A DNA stretch of 64,000 nt, from NCBI GenBank assembly GCA_041395105.1, contig JAWLBB010000001.1, positions 372,001 to 436,000 on the forward strand, given 5' to 3'. A model generated the notes under the pieces. That model worked only from the letters and a program-made list of their open reading frames with translations, was not told the origin of the DNA and did no database searches. The position numbers and the translations under genes were made by a program. The DNA is from Opitutaceae bacterium. GTDB taxonomy: Bacteria > Verrucomicrobiota > Verrucomicrobiia > Opitutales > Opitutaceae. Position 1 is the first letter of the stretch. The number at the start of each line of letters is the position of its first letter. Shown in pieces: positions 17,856 to 26,417 of the stretch.

Positions 17856-19645
17856 TGAATGATTCGACTCCCCCGACACTGGTCTTTTCCGATCTGTCGG
17901 CATGCCGGCCGGAAACGAGATTGTCTCGCGAGCGGAAACCCGGGTGCTGGCGACTGGTGGATTACGCCACTGACGATGGCATCAAAGGGACGATGATCTT
18001 TGCCTATCCCAATGAGGGAACCCGGGAGGTGACCCTGCCGATCGATGTGCGGGGACGCTATCGGGTCCATGTCGGTATCAACTACCAGCGGGTTCCCGGC
18101 GGTGATTTTCTCCACCATTCTCCGTGGCCCATTTACGGGCAGGTCCAGTTGAAGCTCGAAGGCGACCCCGGATTCACGCGGTTTGCCCTTGAGGTTGGAT
18201 GGAAGGTGGATTCGGGGTGGAAGCTGAAGGGTGGGATGGAAGGGGAGGTCGGCGGCAGCGGGGTCGGCAAGAGCATGCAGATCTACCTCAGCATCCAGGA
18301 GAGCTTCTGGCGGATCAAGGACTTCACAGGACCCACCCGGCTGACCATCGCCGGGATGGAACCGCCCTACTCCGATGAAGCGGGATCCCGTCTTGCCAAC
18401 CTGGCCTACCTGAAACTGGTCCCCATCGGGGAGGACGAGGGAGATGCCTGGGACCGGCTCCGGCCACGACCGGATACCCGCAGGCTGGCCATCACCTGGT
18501 GCAGTGGAATGCTGACCGGTCACGCAATCGGTTCCGCCATGTACCATCCCACTTCGATGGACTGGTTCCGGGATGAAATCGCTCCCTTCGTCGACACCGA
18601 TGTGGGTGTCTTCGCCTTCGAATGCATCCGGGGGAATCTCTGTGCCTATCCCACCCGTATCGGCGATTTTGATCCGCCGGCAAACCACTGGGAGCCTTCA
18701 TGGATCGATCCGTTGGCTGCTTTTCGGGATCTGGCGCGGCATCACGGAATGCGGATCTTCGCCGCCCTGCGCATGATGGGCCGCGGCTTGCCCATGGTTG
18801 ATGCGCCGATCGGAAGGGCCAGTTTCGTGGTCGCTCATCCGGAATGGGCCCGGCGGGACCGTGATGGCACACCCACCAACAATGTGAGCCTGGCGTTTCC
18901 GGAAGTGCGCCGGCACTGGCTGAGCCTGCTTCGCGAGACCCTCGACTACGGAATCGACGGAGTGATGGTCTATTTCCATCGTGGGCAGCCCTTCGCCCTC
19001 TTTGAGGCACCCGTGGTGGAAGCGTTCCAGCGGGAATTCGGAATGGACCCGCGGGAGTTGCCGATGGACGACGAACGGCTGCTGCGCCACTGGTCGACAT
19101 ATGTGACGCAGTTCCTGCGCGATGTCCGGAAACTCGTGGATGAAAAGCCCGGGCGACAGCTTGCCGTATCCGTGTATGGCCGACCCTACAAATTCGACGC
19201 GGTCGAGAACTTCGATCCGATCCGCTACAATTGTGACGTTGATACGTGGATACGGAAAGGATTGATCGACTACCTCATGCCGACCCCTACGGTCGAACCC
19301 GGTCTGGTCCGGCGCTGGCGGGAACTCGCCGGTGACCGACTGCACATCTGGCCCGATCTTCAGCCGCGGGTGATGCCGGGCGCGGTATCCGTTCCCATGA
19401 TGAGGGAGATGTACGAGGCGGGCGCCGACGGGGAGCCATGTGGGATGGCGAGCGCCGACCGCCCCATGCCAGCCACTGGGCGATCATGCGCCACCTGGGT
19501 CATCGCGATGAGCTGGACCTGCTGGAGGAGCTTTCCCGCGGATTGCACCGTCGCGTCCCCCTCAGCAAACTGGCGGGGTATTCAGCGGCCTTTTCCTACA
19601 AGGATGGCTAGACGTTTTCAGTCACCCCGGGCGTGCCTGCCATGA
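17855..19645 (+). CDS. Glycoside-hydrolase-like TIM-barrel protein, frameshifted near the 3' end
   Basis: The start at 17855 shares one base with the preceding stop and has a strong GGAGGA ribosome site. The N-terminal 170 residues form a beta-sandwich-like region. The rest resembles family-10-like glycosidase barrels (HPEWARRDRDGTPTNN, FPEVRRHWLSLLRETLDYG, GVMVYFHRGQPF). The last 70 residues are out of frame. Adding one G to the GGGG run at 19430-19433 restores a tail (RRPPHASHWAIMRHLGHRDE) that aligns with the paralogue at 39376-41139. The restored protein ends at the TAG at 19609-19611, giving 585 residues against 587. No signal peptide is present, so the product should act in the cytoplasm on material brought in by the flanking importers. 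Confidence 0.75.
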   Translation: MNDSTPPTLVFSDLSACRPETRLSRERKPGCWRLVDYATDDGIKGTMIFAYPNEGTREVTLPIDVRGRYRVHVGINYQRVPGGDFLHHSPWPIYGQVQLKLEGDPGFTRFALEVGWKVDSGWKLKGGMEGEVGGSGVGKSMQIYLSIQESFWRIKDFTGPTRLTIAGMEPPYSDEAGSRLANLAYLKLVPIGEDEGDAWDRLRPRPDTRRLAITWCSGMLTGHAIGSAMYHPTSMDWFRDEIAPFVDTDVGVFAFECIRGNLCAYPTRIGDFDPPANHWEPSWIDPLAAFRDLARHHGMRIFAALRMMGRGLPMVDAPIGRASFVVAHPEWARRDRDGTPTNNVSLAFPEVRRHWLSLLRETLDYGIDGVMVYFHRGQPFALFEAPVVEAFQREFGMDPRELPMDDERLLRHWSTYVTQFLRDVRKLVDEKPGRQLAVSVYGRPYKFDAVENFDPIRYNCDVDTWIRKGLIDYLMPTPTVEPGLVRRWRELAGDRLHIWPDLQPRVMPGAVSVPMMREMYEAGADGEPCGMASADRPMPATGRSCATWVIAMSWTCWRSFPADCTVASPSANWRGIQRPFPTRMARRFQSPRACLP

Positions 19646-22600
19646 CAACCCTGCGGCATCCGTTTCTCAGGGTTCTGGTGGTGGCCGCCGGCTTGGGCAT
19701 GGCCTTGTGGGGGTGGGGGAGGTTCACCCGGCCCCCGGACTTCCGGGCCGATGTCCGATCAAGCAAAGAGATTGAGGAGTTGGCGACGATCCGGGCGTCT
19801 TATCTGGATCCGGCCAAGGCCCATCATCCGGTTGTGGAAGTGGATTATGGAGAAGGCCGTCACGCGGATTGGTATCCCAAGGCGGAGGCTCCGGTTCTGG
19901 CGGAATTGGTGAGTGAGGGAGCGCTTCCTCCGGTTGACGAGCGGACGGGACCCGAGCCGCTGGTCCTGCGCGGTCCCGACGGGATCGGAAGGTATGGCGG
20001 AGACTGGGCCGATGCCGTGACCTGGGATTCGCAGGTCTGGGACCGGATGAACCGCTACAACGCCGGAGTCACCCTGGTTCGGTGGTCACCCAACGGCTAC
20101 CCGATCCTTCCGCATGTCGCCCGATCCTGGGAATCATCTCCCGATCTCAAGACCTGGACGTTTCATCTCCGGCGCGGGATGAGATGGTCGGACGGTCATC
20201 CGTTTACAGGCGGGGACTTCGTCTATTGGTACCGTTGGGAGGTTCTTTATTTCCAACGTCTGGGCTACGCCCTCAATGATGAGGGCTACCGATTGCTCAG
20301 AAGCGGAAATGAGTTCGGCAGAGTCGAGAGCGTCGACGACCTGACCGTGCAGTTCATCTTCCCCCATCCCAACCCGTTCTTTCTGGAGATGGTGGCGGGA
20401 ACCTCGGTCAAGGAACTGTTTGCCCCGCGGCACTATCTCGAGCGGTTTCATCCGGAACTCGGCGACAGGGAACTCATCGCGGAGATCATGACACGCCGGA
20501 AGTTCTCGGAGGCCCCGCAGGTCTATCTCGAGGTCAAGCGGGAAGACAACCCGGAGCATCCGCGGATCAACCCCTGGATCTACCGCCGTTACTCGCCGTA
20601 TCCGCCGCACCGATTCGTGCGAAATCCGTATTACTGGGCGGTCGACCCGAAAGGAAACCAGCTTCCCTACATCGATCAGATTACCGAGGACGTGATGACG
20701 CGGGAGCTCCTCTCCCTCAAAGCTTCATCCGGGGGATTCGGAGCCATCTTTGAATCCGACGACCTCGATCTGTCCAACTACGCCCTCTACATGGAGGCAC
20801 GCGGTCCGCACGGGTTCGACGTCCGCCATTTCATGTCCGGATTGAGCAGCCTCTGGTCGATCGGGATCAATCAGGACCTTCACCACGCCGGAGATGACGA
20901 AGCGGGCAGACAGAAACGGGAGCTGCTCAAGAACAGGGATTTCCGGCAGGCCCTCTCGATCGCGATCAACCGGAACGCGATCATCAGGGCGGAGTTCCAC
21001 GGATTCGGGGAACCGGCACAGATCTCTCCGGGTCCGGGCTCCCCGTTTCACCATGAGGGCCTCTACCGCAGCTTTACCGAGTACGATCCGGACAGAGCAA
21101 ACCGGCTGCTTGATGGGATCGGTCTGACCGGTCGTGACGCCGACGGTTACCGGACGCTTCCGGATGGCTCACCGATGGTCTGGTCGATCCTCCATCCGGA
21201 GAACGTGGCACCCGGGCCCTTCCAGTTCGTCATCGACGATTGGGCGGCGGTCGGGATTCGCGCAATCGAGCGTTACGTGAACCGGGGTCTCCTCTTCACC
21301 TTGCGCATGTCGGCGACCTTCGAATTCCTGGCGTCGCCCAGCTATGCCGATTTTGTTCCGGTCATCGATCCCAAGAGCTATGTTCCGGTTGATCGATTCT
21401 CGGTCTTTGCCCCGGTCGCGGGAACCTGGTATGAGGGTCAGCTCCGGCTGGGGGCCCCCTACACCGGGGTCCCGGTCGAACGGCCGCCCGTCGGCGGTCT
21501 GTTTGATCGGGTGATCCAGCTCTACGACCAGGCCATGACCGCACCTACACGGTCGGAGGGCATGATGAGGTTTCGGCAGATCTTCGACCTGGCCGCCGAA
21601 AACACCTGGACGATATCCGTCGCTTCGGCGCCTCCGGGCATTGCGGTCATCTCCGACGGATTCCGCAACGTACCCGAGCACGGATTGCGGGGAAACATTT
21701 TCCACACTCCGCTCAATCTCGGATCCGAAGCCTTTTTTCTGGCCGAGCCTGCCATGTCGCGGAGTTCCCTCGCACAGCTGAAGCGGGATCTTGCGGCACC
21801 CGGATCGTTCAGCTTACTCGGCCTTTCAGGGGTGGATCCGGTTTCGAGAGGGGCGCAGGGATTGAACCGACTTCTTCAGTGGGTGATCGGGCTTCTCGGG
21901 TTGGTCGGCCTGGTCATGGTCTGCGTGCGCCACCCGTTTGTCGGCAGGCGTCTCCTGCTGTTTCTGCCGATGCTACTGGTCATCTCCTTCATGACCTTCA
22001 CCATCATCCAGATCCCGCCCGGCAACATCATCGAGACGCGACTGCTTTCTCTCGAGCAAAGCGGCACCACGGTGAGTCAGCAGGAAATCGACCGGATTCG
22101 GGCGCAATTCCACCTCGGTGATGGATTCCTCACCCGTTATCTGCGGTGGATCGGGATTCCCTGGTTCGTCAGCTTTGCCGAGAACGATCGCGGACTGCTG
22201 CAGGGTGACCTGGGTGTCTCCCTCAGCGACCCCCTGCACCCCCGGCCGGTCAATGAGCTGGTGGGTGACCGGATACTCTTTACCGTCCTCCTCTCGGCGG
22301 GAACGATCCTGTTCACCTGGACGCTGGCGTTGCCCATCGGCATCCTTTCCGCAGTCCGCCAGTATTCGCCTCTCGACTACGCATTGACCTTTGTCGGTTT
22401 CGTGGGAATGAGCGTGCCCGGGTTCCTGCTCTCGCTGCTCATCATGTACTGGGGCGGGCGGTTTCTCGGGATCGATCTGACGGGTCTGTTCTCGCCGGCT
22501 TACGAGAGCCAGGCCGGCTGGACCTGGGGAAAGGTCCTCGACCTGCTGAAGCATATCTGGGTGCCGTTGCTCGTCCTGGGGGTGGAAGGAACGGCCGTCA

Positions 22601-22971
22601 TGATCCGGGTGATGCGGGGCAATCTGCTCGATGAGCTCAACAAGCCCTACGTGGTGACCGCGCGGGCCAAGGGACTCCGTCCGTTCAAGCTTGTCCTGAA
22701 GTACCCGGTCCGTATGGCGGTCAACCCGTTCGTGTCCGGGGTCGGGAGCCTGCTCCCGGAGTTGATCTCCGGGGGGGCTATCGTCTCCGTCGTCCTCGGG
22801 CTGCCGACCGTCGGTCCGCTCATGTTGGGTGCCTTCCTCAATGAAGACATCTACCTGGCCGGTTCGATGCTTGTCGTGCTCAGTCTCCTCGGCATCATGG
22901 GAACCCTGATCAGTGACCTGCTCCTCATGTGGCTCGATCCCCGAATCCGAATGGCAGGTGTTTCGTCATGA
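19642..22971 (+). CDS. ABC importer: substrate-binding protein fused to DppB/YejB-type permease (copy 2)
   Basis: This 1109-residue paralogue of the 14514 gene has the same layout throughout. It has an N-terminal anchor (LRVLVVAAGLGMALWGWG), a family-5 binding domain (TFHLRRGMRWSDGHPF) and a C-terminal permease starting near RHPFVGRRLLLFLPMLLVIS. The EAA-type loop is TARAKGLRPFKLVLKYPVR. The start is either this ATG or the GTG at 19633; neither has a clear ribosome-binding site. It overlaps the frameshifted end of the glycosidase-like gene, an overlap that disappears when the frameshift is corrected. The stop overlaps the next permease gene by ATGA. The binding halves differ more than the permease halves, suggesting different but related ligands. 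Confidence 0.85.
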   Translation: MTTLRHPFLRVLVVAAGLGMALWGWGRFTRPPDFRADVRSSKEIEELATIRASYLDPAKAHHPVVEVDYGEGRHADWYPKAEAPVLAELVSEGALPPVDERTGPEPLVLRGPDGIGRYGGDWADAVTWDSQVWDRMNRYNAGVTLVRWSPNGYPILPHVARSWESSPDLKTWTFHLRRGMRWSDGHPFTGGDFVYWYRWEVLYFQRLGYALNDEGYRLLRSGNEFGRVESVDDLTVQFIFPHPNPFFLEMVAGTSVKELFAPRHYLERFHPELGDRELIAEIMTRRKFSEAPQVYLEVKREDNPEHPRINPWIYRRYSPYPPHRFVRNPYYWAVDPKGNQLPYIDQITEDVMTRELLSLKASSGGFGAIFESDDLDLSNYALYMEARGPHGFDVRHFMSGLSSLWSIGINQDLHHAGDDEAGRQKRELLKNRDFRQALSIAINRNAIIRAEFHGFGEPAQISPGPGSPFHHEGLYRSFTEYDPDRANRLLDGIGLTGRDADGYRTLPDGSPMVWSILHPENVAPGPFQFVIDDWAAVGIRAIERYVNRGLLFTLRMSATFEFLASPSYADFVPVIDPKSYVPVDRFSVFAPVAGTWYEGQLRLGAPYTGVPVERPPVGGLFDRVIQLYDQAMTAPTRSEGMMRFRQIFDLAAENTWTISVASAPPGIAVISDGFRNVPEHGLRGNIFHTPLNLGSEAFFLAEPAMSRSSLAQLKRDLAAPGSFSLLGLSGVDPVSRGAQGLNRLLQWVIGLLGLVGLVMVCVRHPFVGRRLLLFLPMLLVISFMTFTIIQIPPGNIIETRLLSLEQSGTTVSQQEIDRIRAQFHLGDGFLTRYLRWIGIPWFVSFAENDRGLLQGDLGVSLSDPLHPRPVNELVGDRILFTVLLSAGTILFTWTLALPIGILSAVRQYSPLDYALTFVGFVGMSVPGFLLSLLIMYWGGRFLGIDLTGLFSPAYESQAGWTWGKVLDLLKHIWVPLLVLGVEGTAVMIRVMRGNLLDELNKPYVVTARAKGLRPFKLVLKYPVRMAVNPFVSGVGSLLPELISGGAIVSVVLGLPTVGPLMLGAFLNEDIYLAGSMLVVLSLLGIMGTLISDLLLMWLDPRIRMAGVSS

Positions 22972-24128
22972 ATGACCGCTCCCCAATGGTCCAGGCCGAT
23001 CCGGGTGTCGCCGATGCGGCCCGGGAGTTTGCGCAATTGTCCCAATGGCAGCTCATCTGGAGACGGTTTTCGCGGCACCGGATCGGTCGACTGGCCCTCG
23101 ATGTGCTGATCTGCTTCTATGTCGTGGCGTGCTTCGCCGAGTTTTTTGCGCCGCTCCATCCACAGAGTCGGGATCTTGACCATCTGTTCTGTCCGCCCCA
23201 ACTGCCCCGGTTCAGTTTTTCCCAAGGCCTGCACGCTCCGTTGATGATGCGTGAGCAGGATCCGGTCACCCTCCAGAACCGCTACCACGAGGATCCGGAG
23301 CGGGTTTTGCCGCTGAAAATCCTGGCGGCCGGAACGCCCTACAGACTCCTGGGATTGATTCCCTGGGACCGTCATCTGCTGGGCCTGGATCGCGCGGCCT
23401 ATCGTGCGGAGTACGGAACGGACTCGCCGCTTCCCTCGATCCATTTCCTCGGCGCTGACAAATACGGAAGGGATATCCTCACCCGCGTGATCTACGGATC
23501 CCGGATCAGCCTTTCGATCGGCCTGATATCCATCGCCATCACCCTCATGCTGGGCATCACGGTTGGCGGAGTCTCGGGCTATCTCGGAGGCGGGGTGGAC
23601 AATGTGATCCAGCGGGGCATCGAGATCCTCAACAGCTTCCCGCGACTGCCGCTCTGGCTGGCGCTCGGGGCGATCATGCCTCGGGAGTGGTCCGCCCTGG
23701 CCGTCTATTTTGCCATCACCATCGTCCTCAGTCTGCTGGGCTGGACTCAGTTGGCGCGGGTGGTTCGCGGCAAGATCCTCTCGCTGAGGGAGGAGGACTA
23801 CGCGGTGGCCGCCCGGCTGCTTGGCGCGAGCCACCGGCGGGTGCTTATCCGGCACCTTCTTCCGGGATTCACCAGCCATATCATCGTGGTCATCACCCTC
23901 GCCGTTCCAGGCATGATTCTCGGTGAGACAGCCCTCAGTTTTCTCGGACTCGGCCTGCGCCCGCCCATCGTCAGCTGGGGGGTGATGTTGCAGGATTGCA
24001 TGAATGTCCAGGTCATCGCCACCGCGCCCTGGCTCCTCACCCCGGTCATCAGCATCATCGTCACGGTGATGTCCTTCAATTTCCTCGGCGATGCCCTCAG
24101 GGACGCCGCCGATCCCTACAGTCGCTGA
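22968..24128 (+). CDS. DppC/YejE-type ABC transporter permease
   Basis: This 386-residue permease partners DppB-type subunits in peptide or oligosaccharide importers. After one membrane segment (LALDVLICFYVVACFAEFF) comes a long periplasmic loop, which recalls YejE rather than DppC. The core follows (GADKYGRDILTRVIYGSRIS) with the EAA loop AARLLGASHRRVLIRHLLPG. The start ATG lies within the ATGA overlap with the second fusion gene, so the two are coupled. It is the only DppC-type gene near the two fusions and may serve both. The ATPase must be encoded elsewhere. Confidence 0.9.
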   Translation: MNDRSPMVQADPGVADAAREFAQLSQWQLIWRRFSRHRIGRLALDVLICFYVVACFAEFFAPLHPQSRDLDHLFCPPQLPRFSFSQGLHAPLMMREQDPVTLQNRYHEDPERVLPLKILAAGTPYRLLGLIPWDRHLLGLDRAAYRAEYGTDSPLPSIHFLGADKYGRDILTRVIYGSRISLSIGLISIAITLMLGITVGGVSGYLGGGVDNVIQRGIEILNSFPRLPLWLALGAIMPREWSALAVYFAITIVLSLLGWTQLARVVRGKILSLREEDYAVAARLLGASHRRVLIRHLLPGFTSHIIVVITLAVPGMILGETALSFLGLGLRPPIVSWGVMLQDCMNVQVIATAPWLLTPVISIIVTVMSFNFLGDALRDAADPYSR

Positions 24129-24147
24129 ACCACAACCCAGGCCTGTC

Positions 24148-24960
24148 ATGATCCGTCGCCGGTTACCCCTACCTTTTGCCCTCCTGTTCGTCAGCGGGGT
24201 CCTGTCATTGGCCGAAGGGCGGCAGCATCAGGAAATCAGGCGTTACCAGGCGCCCGAAGCGCGTCAGGGGGTCGCGGTGGACGAGGTCTTCTTTTACGTG
24301 GTTAACAATTCCGCCATCGGCAAATACCGGCGGGATACGGGTGAAAGGGTCGCGGAATGGTCCTGTCCGGAAGGGGAACCGATGATCCACTTCAATGACG
24401 GGATGCTTTTTGAGGGTCGGCTCTACCTGTCGCACTCCAACTATCCCGGCGTGCCCTCCACCAGTTCGATCGAGATCTTCGATGCGGAGACCCTGGAGCC
24501 TGTCGACTCGATCAGCCTGGGCCATGGCTTCGGTTCCTTCACGTGGCTGGACCGGTGGAATGGTGAATGGTTCGCCTGCTTCGCTTTCTACGGCAACCGG
24601 GCGGCGGAGCCCGCACGGGATCCATCCTGGACCCAGATCATCCGTTTCGACGAGCGGTTCCGAAGACTGGAAGGCTGGGTCTTCCCGGACGGCCTGATCG
24701 AGAAATTCGCCAACTACAGCTGTTCGGGCGGGGCCTTCGGACCGGACGGGCGCATGTATGTGACCGGTCACGACGAGAAGGAACTCTACGTCGTTGAGTT
24801 CCCGGAGGCCGGTTCGATCCTCAAGTGGGTCGATACCATCCCAATCGAGGCCGAGGGCCAGGCGCTCTGCTTTGACCCGGCAGATCCCTGGGTTCTCTGG
24901 ACAATACTCAAGCGCAACAAGGAAGTTATCGTGGGCCGGATCGACCCTCCGGTCGACTGA
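24148..24960 (+). CDS. Small secreted beta-propeller-like protein of unknown function
   Basis: The 270-residue protein starts at the ATG at 24148, giving a signal peptide (MIRRRLPLPFALLFVSGVLS). The body has repeated strand patterns typical of WD/NHL-like propellers (GVAVDEVFFYVVNNSAIGKY, FGPDGRMYVTGHDEKELYVV, LCFDPADPWVLWTI). It lies 19 bases after the DppC-like gene and is probably in the same transcript. It might bind or modify the imported substrate in the periplasm. I see no catalytic motif. Confidence 0.65.
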   Translation: MIRRRLPLPFALLFVSGVLSLAEGRQHQEIRRYQAPEARQGVAVDEVFFYVVNNSAIGKYRRDTGERVAEWSCPEGEPMIHFNDGMLFEGRLYLSHSNYPGVPSTSSIEIFDAETLEPVDSISLGHGFGSFTWLDRWNGEWFACFAFYGNRAAEPARDPSWTQIIRFDERFRRLEGWVFPDGLIEKFANYSCSGGAFGPDGRMYVTGHDEKELYVVEFPEAGSILKWVDTIPIEAEGQALCFDPADPWVLWTILKRNKEVIVGRIDPPVD

Positions 24961-24994
24961 TCTGGTTGGGGGATAGCGGAGGGAATGGTAGAAT

Positions 24995-25549
24995 ATGGCA
25001 GATCGGATTTCAGCTAAGCAGCGGAGCCGTAATATGGCACGGGTTCGCGGCATGAACACTAAGCCCGAATTGGCGGTTCGATCTCTACTCCATCGGATGG
25101 GATTTCGGTTTCGGGTAGGTGTAAGCAGCCTGCCTGGGTCTCCGGACATCGTCCTTCCAAGGTATCGGACCGTGATATTCGTTCATGGATGCTTCTGGCA
25201 CCGTCATCAGGGGTGCAAAAGAGCGTCCATGCCTTCGGCGAACCGTTCAGCTTGGACTCGGAAATTCACGGCCACCGTTGAGCGGGATCAATTTGCTCGC
25301 GAGCGACTTATCGCATTGGGTTGGAGAGTTCTGACTGTCTGGGAGTGCGACCTCCTGAAGGATTTGAAGGCAGCCGTGATCGAGTTAGGTCGAGCCTTGG
25401 ATTCCAGTAGAGACCTTAATCCGGATTATCTGCCATCAAACAAAAGAGTATTAGAGACTGCGGAAGAGAGAATGCGTCTCGAATGTAACCGCAGAGAACA
25501 ACAGATTACTTCGCGTGCTCGAGGTCGTGGCAGACGTTGCAGAGTGTGA
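24995..25549 (+). CDS. vsr: Very-short-patch repair endonuclease (Vsr)
   Basis: The 184-residue protein matches Vsr. It opens with RISAKQRSRNMARVRGMNTK and has SLPGSPDIVLPRYRTVIFVH with the catalytic Asp, then GCFWHRHQGC with the zinc/aromatic features. LGWRVLTVWECDL completes the fold. Vsr nicks T:G mismatches left by deamination of 5-methylcytosine, so it normally accompanies a C5 cytosine methyltransferase, as here (26414-27604). The C-terminus is about 40 residues longer than usual and overlaps the converging HNH gene by 44 bases. Base composition is less GC-rich than in neighbouring genes, consistent with acquisition. Confidence 0.92.
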   Translation: MADRISAKQRSRNMARVRGMNTKPELAVRSLLHRMGFRFRVGVSSLPGSPDIVLPRYRTVIFVHGCFWHRHQGCKRASMPSANRSAWTRKFTATVERDQFARERLIALGWRVLTVWECDLLKDLKAAVIELGRALDSSRDLNPDYLPSNKRVLETAEERMRLECNRREQQITSRARGRGRRCRV

Positions 25550-26417
25550 TAAGATTCTCGGTCTCATTGGCGCCGCCTTTGGCATGATGTTCGATATGGT
25601 GGAGTTCAAGATGCCTTGGATCGTCACGGGTCCACTGCTTCCTTGTCCACCTGCATTTCTGGCATTCGTAACCGTCTCTCACGAGCGCCGCTCGCCGCAT
25701 CGGATCGGGGATTCTCCTGTCGTGGGGCGGCGTTTGTCGATCCTGCTCGAGGAGATAAAGCCCCGAGCGCAATTCTGGTCTACCGTTCCAATAGCTGCTG
25801 ATAGGCCAGCCTTCTTCCGTCCTGAGTTCCCGAACTCGTCGAGCCCATTCGGTCTTGTTTTTCGCGACGTAGCGAAGTTCTTCGCCTGAGACCGGTTTCC
25901 CAATATTCATCCGCAGGTATTCGAGAATCTTGTTCCGAACGCTGAGCTTCTTGTTTCGGATTTCCTTGGCGACTTTCCATCTGAATGCTGCTTCTCGGTC
26001 CTGCTCAGTCGAGACCATGATGTAGTCGTCGGCATGAATGTTGTCTTCGGAATCGAGGACCGACGAATCCAAGTCCCCTTCTTTGATCATCTCGCGAGCT
26101 GCAGTTCCACTGACAATTGACCAGCCGAATTCTACCCGCAGTTCCCTTACCCGGCGTGCCCACTCACTGATCCCGGCAACGATTGCCAGTTCGTTTTGGG
26201 ATAAGACTGTCATCGGGTAACGGCGGAAATAGTAAAGAAGCCGATCACGGGCGGCAGAGCGAACTTCATGGGGTAGGAGAGCGCTGCCGATTTCATTGAG
26301 CTTATTCCAGATCGGGATCAGGGCTCGCACCTGATCTCGGAGGTCCGTATCGACGACTGTCTCGAAGCGGTTGAGAAGGCCGATGACCTCTTCGCGCAAT
26401 TTCTCTACCTTTTTCAT
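25506..26417 (-). CDS. HNH restriction endonuclease with duplicated winged-helix-like module
   Basis: The C-terminus of this 303-residue protein is a classic HNH nuclease. It has zinc cysteines at 252/255 and 293/296, the catalytic HH pair at 273-274, and an Asn-containing ENLITLCNVCH helix. Upstream are two copies of a short module, at about residues 57-112 and 164-222. Both contain EWARRVRELR followed by a GW pair (85-101 and 190-206), and they probably read DNA. It overlaps the methyltransferase stop by ATGA, so the two form a coupled type II restriction-modification pair. Recognition sequence unknown. Confidence 0.85.
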   Translation of the reverse strand: MKKVEKLREEVIGLLNRFETVVDTDLRDQVRALIPIWNKLNEIGSALLPHEVRSAARDRLLYYFRRYPMTVLSQNELAIVAGISEWARRVRELRVEFGWSIVSGTAAREMIKEGDLDSSVLDSEDNIHADDYIMVSTEQDREAAFRWKVAKEIRNKKLSVRNKILEYLRMNIGKPVSGEELRYVAKNKTEWARRVRELRTEEGWPISSYWNGRPELRSGLYLLEQDRQTPPHDRRIPDPMRRAALVRDGYECQKCRWTRKQWTRDDPRHLELHHIEHHAKGGANETENLITLCNVCHDLEHAK

